A DNA stretch of 6,509 nucleotides, taken from positions 1-6,509 of the forward strand of contig WNEB01000085.1 in the NCBI GenBank assembly GCA_009914575.1, written 5' to 3'. The notes under the pieces are model-generated. The model made no database searches. It saw only the letters and a program-made list of their open reading frames with translations, and was not told the origin of the DNA. The first letter of the stretch is position 1. Each line of letters opens with the position of its first letter. A program made the translations under genes and the position numbers. The DNA comes from Burkholderia gladioli. Its GTDB lineage: Bacteria; Pseudomonadota; Gammaproteobacteria; Burkholderiales; Burkholderiaceae. Shown here one piece after another: positions 1-6,500 of the stretch.

Positions 1-1
1 G

Positions 2-73
2 GTCTCCGTTCGCGTCGGCGTCATCAACCGTATGGCGGACCTCGCTCGTCCGCAATCCGTTCGTATCGCCTGA
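2..73 (+). CDS. C-terminal tail of a probable IS transposase (5' end outside window)
   Basis: Only 23 codons are visible before a TGA at 71-73. The frame is open from the window edge and its codons have the high third-position G/C expected of coding DNA. The ending GVINRMADLARPQSVRIA resembles, from memory, the last residues of IS5-type DDE transposases of beta-proteobacteria. Its position, about 55 bases inside a probable IS end (127) and pointing toward that end, is where a transposase stop would be expected. The fragment is too short for a firm family call; it could be the end of an unrelated gene. Confidence 0.45.
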   Translation, partial: VSVRVGVINRMADLARPQSVRIA

Positions 74-108
74 AATTATGCCCGTCGATGCTATTGCATC
101 CTCACACT

Positions 109-127
109 CGATTTATGCAACAACGCC
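109..127 (-). repeat. Putative IS terminal inverted repeat
   Basis: GGCGTTGTTGCATAAATCG on the minus strand. It differs at one base from a terminal repeat motif I recall for several proteobacterial IS elements. It forms the junction between the sensor-like remnant and the putative IS. Only one copy is visible, so its repeat nature is inferred. Confidence 0.45.
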
Positions 128-128
128 G

Positions 129-362
129 CTGCGAGAAATCGATCGACATGTATTTTTCGTGGATCAGGATGCTGCTGATGTACACCACCGCGCTGAGGTC
201 GAGCAGGTAAATGAGCAGCCAGCTTGCGGCCCACGCGCAGCCGGCCGAGCAGCCGGAAGAACAGGTTGTGTTGCATCGCACGCGCCAGAAGGGTTCCTGG
301 ATAACGCCGCTTTCCGGGCCGGAATTCGACGGGCTCTCGTTCCGCGTTGCGTGGAAACGCAT
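129..362 (-). pseudogene. Decayed, truncated N-terminus of a membrane sensor-like protein
   Basis: Three consecutive minus-strand segments have coding-like codon use but lie in alternating frames. Bases 362 to about 278 read MRFHATRNES...EPFWRV, with AGGGG seven bases before the ATG. Bases 276-220 read MQHNLFFRLLGRLRVGRKL in a second frame. Bases 218-129 read LLIYLLDLSAVVYISSILI then HEKYMSIDFSQ, back in the first frame. Joining them needs one extra base near 219 and, if the upstream ATG is the true start, one missing base near 277. The joined product has a short cytoplasmic segment with RLRVGRKL, then one strongly hydrophobic helix of about 20 residues. This arrangement resembles the start of membrane sensors (histidine kinases, chemotaxis or GGDEF proteins); from memory, similar RVGRKLLLIYLLDLSAV starts occur in beta-proteobacterial sensors. 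The coding-like reading stops at about 128, where an IS-like end begins, so the rest of the gene is absent here. A start at ATG 276 is the alternative. Confidence 0.45.
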
Positions 363-502
363 GCTCGACCCCTGTCTAACGGCACCACGCGGCGCGCGCT
401 TTAGTGCGATCGCAACGATTCCCCGCCGCGGCGCGCAAATGCCGCGAAGCGGTGCAGGCAGGCACCGCAATGGCGCGCAACATGGGCGGCGCGCAAGTAA
501 AC
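363..502. other. Intergenic stretch with no supported gene
   Basis: Between the hairpin and the sensor-like remnant no reading frame looks coding. A 7-bp inverted repeat GCGGTGC/GCACCGC (449-455 and 462-468, 6-base loop) is present but has no clear role. On the minus strand, AGGGG ends seven bases before an ATG at 362-360, a good ribosome-binding-site match for the remnant that follows. A promoter for that remnant may lie here, but no convincing -35/-10 pair was found. Confidence 0.3.
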
Positions 503-530
503 ACGCCGCTCCCGGCATCGAGAGCGGCGT
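503..530 (-). terminator. Possible terminator hairpin of the NRPS transcript
   Basis: A perfect 9-bp inverted repeat, ACGCCGCTC (503-511) and GAGCGGCGT (522-530), with a 10-base loop. It lies 51 bases past the NRPS stop on the transcript side. Read on the minus strand it is followed by GTTTACTT, a short and imperfect T-rich stretch, whereas the plus-strand side has none. Position and stem fit an intrinsic terminator for the NRPS; the weak T tract keeps confidence moderate. Confidence 0.45.
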
Positions 531-544
531 TGAACAGCGGCGAC

Positions 545-575
545 CGGCGCCGTCGTCGGGCCATCGTCGGCGCCG
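545..575 (-). repeat. Inverted repeat just past the NRPS stop
   Basis: Two copies of the self-complementary octamer CGGCGCCG (545-552 and 568-575) can pair across a 15-base loop, starting 6 bases after the NRPS stop codon. No T-run follows in either direction, so by itself it is a poor intrinsic terminator. It could slow RNA polymerase or protect the mRNA 3' end, but may be chance in such GC-rich DNA. Confidence 0.35.
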
Positions 576-581
576 CCTCCC

Positions 582-3500
582 TTACAAGCCCGCGAGGATG
601 TCGTTCAGCTCGGCCGCGATGTCGGCGTCGCTGGCGGTCGGCGCGCGCAGGGCGTCGACCGCTTCGGCCAGCGCGGCCAGCGGCGGATTGCGCATCAGGT
701 CGACCAGCGGCACCTCGGCCCCGAGCTTCGCGCGGATCGCCGACTGCGCCTGCATCGCCGCCAGCGAATGGCCGCCCAGCTCGAAGAAGCGGTCGGTGCG
801 CCGCACCGGCGCGACGCCCAGCAGCGTCGACCAGATGCCGGCCAGCGCCGTCTCGGTCTCGCCCTGCGGCAGCGCGGCGGCATCGTCGGCTGCCTGCGCG
901 ACCGGTTCGGGCAGCGCGCGGCGGTCGATCTTGCCGTTCGGGTTCAGCGGCAGCGCGTCGAGCACCACCACCGCGGCCGGCACCATGTAGTCGGGCAGCC
1001 GCCCGGCCAGCTCGGCGCGCAGCGCCGCCCCGGCCAGTTCCGCGCCGCCGGCCGGCGCGACGTAGGCCAGCACGCGCAGCCCGCCCGGGCCGTCGCGCGT
1101 GATCACCGCCGCCTCGCGCACGCGCGGATCCTGCAGCAGCCCCGCCTCGATCTCGCCCAGTTCGATCCGGAAGCCGCGGATCTTCACCTGATGATCGGCG
1201 CGGCCCAGGTAGGCGAGCGAGCCGTCGTCGTGCCAGCGCACGATGTCGCCGGTGCGGTAGAGCCGCGCGCCGACCTCGGCCGCGAGCGGATCGGCCACGA
1301 AGCGCTCGACCGTAAGATCCGGGCGGTCGTGGTAGCCGCGCGCCAGCAGCGGCCCGCCGATGCACAGCTCGCCCGCCGCGCCGAGCGGCGCGAGGTTGCC
1401 GTGCGCATCGAGCACGGCCAGCGTGCGGCCCGGCAGCGGGCCGCCGAGCGGGATCTGCGCGGGCACCTCGCTCGCGGCATCGCGCAGCAGCGCGCCGCAA
1501 TCGAAGCGCGTCGCGGTGACGGTCGCCTCGCTCGGCCCGTAGGTGTTGGCCAGCGTCACGCCGCTCAGCCCGGCCGCGCGCCAGGCGCGCACGCCGCCGG
1601 CCGGCATCGCCTCGCCGCCCGCGTGCACGCAGCGCAGCGTGGCCAGCGCCTGCCGCGCCTCGGGGCGCGCCGCGAAATCCTGCGCGAGCGCGTTCCAGTA
1701 GGCGGTGGTCAGGTCGGCCACGGTGATCCGCTCGCGCGCCACCTCGTCGACGAAACGACCGGTGCTCCACAGCTCCGGCCCGCGCACGATCAGCGCCGCG
1801 CCGGACGCGAGCGCCGGGAAGACCTGCTCGACGAAGCCGTCGAAATTGAAGGTCGAGAACTGCAGCACGCGATCGGTCTCGCCAATCCCGAACATGTCGA
1901 TCGACACCTCGGTGTGACGCGCCAGCGCGTCGTGCGTGATGCCGACGCCCTTCGGCCGCCCGGTCGAACCGGACGTGTAGATCAGGTAGGCCAGATGCTC
2001 GCCGCGCACCGCGCAGGCGGGCGCGCCGGACGGCTGGCCGCTCGCGTCGACCGCCAGCGCGGCGATGTCGAGCGCGGGCACCGGCATCCGGCCACGGTCG
2101 TCCGCGCCAGCGTGTTCGGTCAGCGCGAGCGCGATGCCGCTGTCCTCGATCATCATCGCGAGCCGTTCGGCCGGATACGACGGATCGAGCGGCACGTAGG
2201 CGCCGCCCGCCTTCAGCACGCCGAGGATCGCCACAATCATGCCGAGCGAGCGCTCGATGGCGATCCCCACGCGCACGTCGGGGCCGACGCCGACCGCGCG
2301 CAACGCGTGGGCGATGCGGTTGGCGCGCGCGTCGAGCGTGCCGTAATCGAGCGATTCGCCGTCGTGCACCAGCGCGGTGGCGTCGGGCCGCATCGCGGCC
2401 TGCGCCGCGATGCGGCGGTGCACGGGCGGCAGCGCGGGCGCGTCCGCGCCCTGCCCCCAGGCCGCCAGTTTCGCGCGTTCGGCATGCGGCAGCGGGTCGA
2501 GCGCGCCGAGCGGCGCGGCGGCGTCGGCGGCGAACGCATCGAGCAGCGCGCCGAACTGCGCGGCCAGCCGCGCGATCTGCGCCTGCGTGAACAGGTCGCC
2601 GGCATAGGCGAACTCGATGTCTAGCTGCCCGGCCTCGCCGTGGGCCGAATCGCTCGCCTTGCCCGCCTCGGCCGCCTCGCCAGGCGTGGCCGCATGCGCG
2701 GCCCGGCCCAGCGTGACCGACAGCGTCAGCGGGTAGCTGGTGCGATCCTCGTTGCGCAGCCCCGAGAAGCGCAAGCCGTGCGGCGAGGCGTCGTCGAGGA
2801 TCGCGTCGACCGGATAGTTTTCGAACACCAGCAGCGTGTCGAACATCGGCTGGCCGCCTTCGATGCCCGCGCGGCGCTGGATGTCGGCCAGCGGCAGGTG
2901 TTCGTGCTCGCGCGCGGCCACGCCGTCGCGCTGCACGGCGGCGAGCCAGTCGCCCACGCGCATCGACGGCGCGGGCGCGCCGATCACCGAAATCGTGTTG
3001 ATGAACAGGCCGAGCATGCGGTCCGCGCCGGGCAGCGAATCGGGACGCCCGACCACCGTCGCGCCGAACGTCACGGTGCGCTGCCCCGTATAGCGCTGCA
3101 GCAGCACCAGCCAGGCGGCCTGCACCAGCGCGCTGAGCGTGGCGCGCTGCGCGCGGGCGAACGCGGCGAGGCGCGCGGTGCGCGGCGCGTCGCAACGCAG
3201 ATGCACGACGCCGTGACGCGCCGCATGCGCCCGGCTGGCCGCCGGCGCGGGCAGCGCGTGGGTCAGCAGGCTCGGGCCGTCGAGGCGCGCGGTCTGCGCC
3301 TGCCACCAGGCGTCGCTGGCCTCGCGCGGCTGCGCGGCGAGCCAGCCGACAAAGCGGCGATAACGCGGCGGCGCCTCGGCCGGCGCGGCGCCGCCGTAGA
3401 TGGCCAGCACCTCGGCCAGCAACTGCGCGGCGCTCCAGCCGTCGAGCAGCACGTGATGGAACGTCCAGACCACGTGATGACGCGCTTCGCCGGTGCGCAG

Positions 3501-6500
3501 CAGCGTGACGCGCCAGAGCGGCGGCGCGGCCAGATCGAAACCGCGCGCGAGATCGTCGGCGCTGAAACGGTCGAGCCGTTCGGCCAGCGCGGCGGGCTCG
3601 CCGACCGCCGCGTCGCGCAGGTCGAGCGCCGTGAACGGCGTGGCCACGGCACGCGCCACCCATTGGCGCGGCTGGTCGTCAAACGCCAGCACGCCGGTGC
3701 GCAACATCTCGTGACGCTGCGCGACGGCGGCCCAGGCCGCTTCGAAGCGCGCCGGGTCGAGGCCGTCGGCGTCCACCCGCAACTGGTTCACGTAGGCGTG
3801 CTGCTGCGCGCCGAGCAGGCTGTGGAACACGATGCCGGCCTGCATCGGCGCGAGCGGATAGAGGTCGGCCAGCTCGGCCGCCGGCACCGGCAGCGCGTCG
3901 AGACGCGCCTGATCGATGGCCGCGAGCGGCACGTCGGACGGCGTCAGCCCGACCGCGCCGCTCGTGCAGTGCGCCAGCACGGCCAGCAGTTCGGCGTGCA
4001 GGCTGGCGGCGAGCGCATCGAGCGCGGCCGCGTCGAAGCGGTCGCCGCCCGGATGGCGCAGCGCGATCGACAACGCGCCGTCGCGGATCTGCGCGGCGAT
4101 GTCGAGCGCGTGGCTCGGCGCATTGTCCGCGCCGACGGCCCGACCGCCGCGCTCGGCGGCGAGGCGCCAGGCATCGTCGCCGTGGTCCTGGCTCGCCAAC
4201 GCGCCGTCGAACTGGCCCAGGTAATTGAACAGCACGTCGGCCTCGCCGACGGCGGCCAGCGCCGCGCGCGCCTCGGCGTCGCCCGCGTAGCGCAACATGC
4301 CGAAGCTGACCCCGCCGTGCGGCAGGTTGCGGCGCGCTTCCTTGACGCGCTTGATCTCCGCGCCGATCTCGCCGGTCGGTCGCAGCGCCAGCGGATGAAT
4401 GCTCGTGAACCAGCCGACCGTGCGGCTCAGGTCGGCCTCGCCCACCGGGGCGTCGCGGCCGTGGCCTTCCATGTCGATGCGCAGCGTCTCGCGCCCCGCG
4501 AACGCGCACAGCGCGCGGCCCGTCGCGACCAGCAGCAAATCGGCCAGTTGCGTGCGATAGGCGGCGCAGGCCGGCTGTTGCAGGCGGCGCGTGGTGTCGG
4601 CGTCTAGCGCGACGGTCGCCGTATGCGCGACCGGCGCGCCGCTCGCACGCGCGGGCAAGGCCGCCTCGACCGCGCCGATCGCGAGCCAGTCGCCGAGGCT
4701 CGCGGCCACGTCGGCGCGGCGGGCCGCGTCGTGCACGCGTCGCGCGAAACCGGGGTACGACAGCGTGGGCGCAGGCAGCGCCACCGGCTCGCCCGCGCCG
4801 AGCTGGCGGTAGGCGCGATGCAGATCGCCGAGCAGGATGCGCCACGACACGGTGTCGACGGCCAGATGGTGAATCGCGATCGCGATGCGCCAGCTGCCGT
4901 CGCGCACGCCCAGCACGAGCGCGCGCAGCAGCGGGCCGCGTTCGATGTCGAGCGCGCCCTGGATGGCGTCGCAGGCGGCGTCGATGGCGTCGGGGGCAAC
5001 GCCGGTGTGCGTCGCGACGAGCGGCGCGGCGTCGAGCGCGGCGATCCGCTGGCGCCACGCATCGGCGGCGGCATCGTGCGCGAAGCGCAGCCGCAGCGCG
5101 GGATGCGCCGCCGCGACGGCGCGCAGCGCCTGTTCGAGGCGCGCCGCATCGGGCGCGGCGTCGAGATGCAGCAGCACCGACTGATTCCAGTGGTTCCGGT
5201 TCGCCAGCGGCTTCGCGAGGAACCACGACTGCACCGGCATCAGCGCGACCGGCGCGCCGTCCGCGACCGCGGTGGCCTCCTCGGCGGCCGCGGCGCGTTG
5301 CGCGGATGCGTCGTGGCCGCCCACCGGCAGCGCGACGGCCGCGAGTTCAGCAATCGTCGGTTGTTCGAAGATCTGGCGCGCGGTCAGCACGTAGCCGGCC
5401 TGGCGGGCGCGCGCGACGATCTGCAGCGCCAGGATCGAATCGCCGCCGAGCTCGAAGAAGTCATCGCGGCGGCCGACGCGCGCGCTGCGCAGCAGCGCGG
5501 CCCAGATTGCGGCCAGTTCGGTTTCCACGCCGGCCTGCGGCGCTTCGTAGTTCGCGGCGGATTCGGCGTCCGCTTCGGGCAACGGCAGCGCACGGCGGTC
5601 CGCCTTGCCGTTCGGGCTCAGCGGCAGCGCGTCGAGCGCGACGATGCGCCACGGCACCATGTAGTCGGGCAATCGGGCGCTCAAAGCCGTGCGCAAGGCG
5701 CCCGTATCGGGCTGATCGCCCGTAACGTAAGCAACGAGACGCCCTTCATGCGCGATTACCACCGCTTCGCGCACCGCTGCCTCGGCCGTCAGCGCCGATT
5801 CGATTTCGCCAAGCTCGATACGCAGCCCGCGAATCTTGACCTGATGATCGATCCGGCCGAGATAATCGATCGCGCCGTCGGTACGCCAGCGTGCGAGATC
5901 GCCCGTGCGATAGAGGCGCGCGCCGGGCGCTTCCGCGAACGGATCGGGCACGAAGCGGTCGGCGGTCAGGTCCGCGCGGCCCAGATAGCCGCGCGCCAGG
6001 CCCGCGCCGCCGAGGTACAACTCGCCGGGCACGCCGGGCGGCACCGGGTTCAGGCGCGCGTCCAGCACCCAGGTTTGCGTCGCCGCAATCGGGCGGCCGA
6101 TCGGCACCGGGCGGCCGGCTTCGTCGACGCAGGTCCACGCCGTCACGTCGATGGCCGCTTCGGTCGGGCCGTAGAGGTTGTGCAACGCCACGCCCGGCAG
6201 CACCGCCGCCGTGCGCGCGCTCAGATCGGCGGGCAACGCCTCGCCGCTGCACACGATCCGCTTGAGCGTCGCGGCGCAGGATGCTGCGGCATCGCTTGCC
6301 ACGAACGCCTGCAGCATCGACGGCACGAAATGCAGCGTCGTGACGCGATGCGCGAGGATCGTCTGCGCCAGTTCGGTCGGGGCGCGATGCGCGCCCGGCG
6401 CGGCAATCGCCAGGCGCGCGCCCACCATCAACGGCCAGAAGAATTCCCAGACCGAAACGTCGAAGCTGAACGGCGTTTTCTGCAGCACCGTTTCGCCGCG

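Larger units (their letters stand above)
1..127 (+). mobile_element. Right end of a probable insertion sequence (IS5-like)
   Basis: The stretch holds the putative transposase tail, then about 35 bases of AT-richer non-coding DNA, then a terminal sequence. Read inward from base 127 on the minus strand that terminus is GGCGTTGTTGCATAAATCG (127-109), very close to a common IS terminal repeat of the form GGCTTTGTTGCATAAATC. It coincides with the point where the sensor-like coding signal stops. The other end and the target-site duplication are outside the window, so the element cannot be named or its boundary proved. A small imperfect dyad GATGC/GCATC (87-91, 96-100) lies inside the end. Confidence 0.5.

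Noticed and set aside
78..404. Plus-strand open frame 78-404 as a small gene
   Set aside because: It crosses the putative IS end and runs antisense to the sensor-like remnant. No motif, no ribosome binding site and no homology-like pattern was seen.
102..518. Minus-strand 138-codon frame taken as one intact gene
   Set aside because: Only its 362-278 and 218-129 parts look coding. The middle is Cys/Ser-rich, and a neighbouring frame there gives the better protein. The first third is Arg/Pro/Cys-rich and spans the terminator hairpin.
211..990. Plus-strand open frame 211-990
   Set aside because: It overlaps the 3' end of the NRPS antisense. The translation becomes Ser/Ala/Arg-rich shadow sequence with no recognisable domain.
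376..3663. Long second minus-strand frame of about 1095 codons overlapping the NRPS
   Set aside because: Extremely Arg/Ala-rich low-complexity translation in a shifted frame of a gene whose own frame carries every NRPS motif; a shadow.
768..4607. Very long open frames on the plus strand (768-2624 and 2640-4607)
   Set aside because: They lie opposite the NRPS coding strand. Their translations are Arg/Ala/Gly/His-rich with no domain motifs, as expected for antisense shadows in high-GC DNA.
6486..6488. GTG as start codon of the NRPS
   Set aside because: The frame is open upstream to the window edge and the codon falls inside A-domain core sequence, so it is an internal valine.
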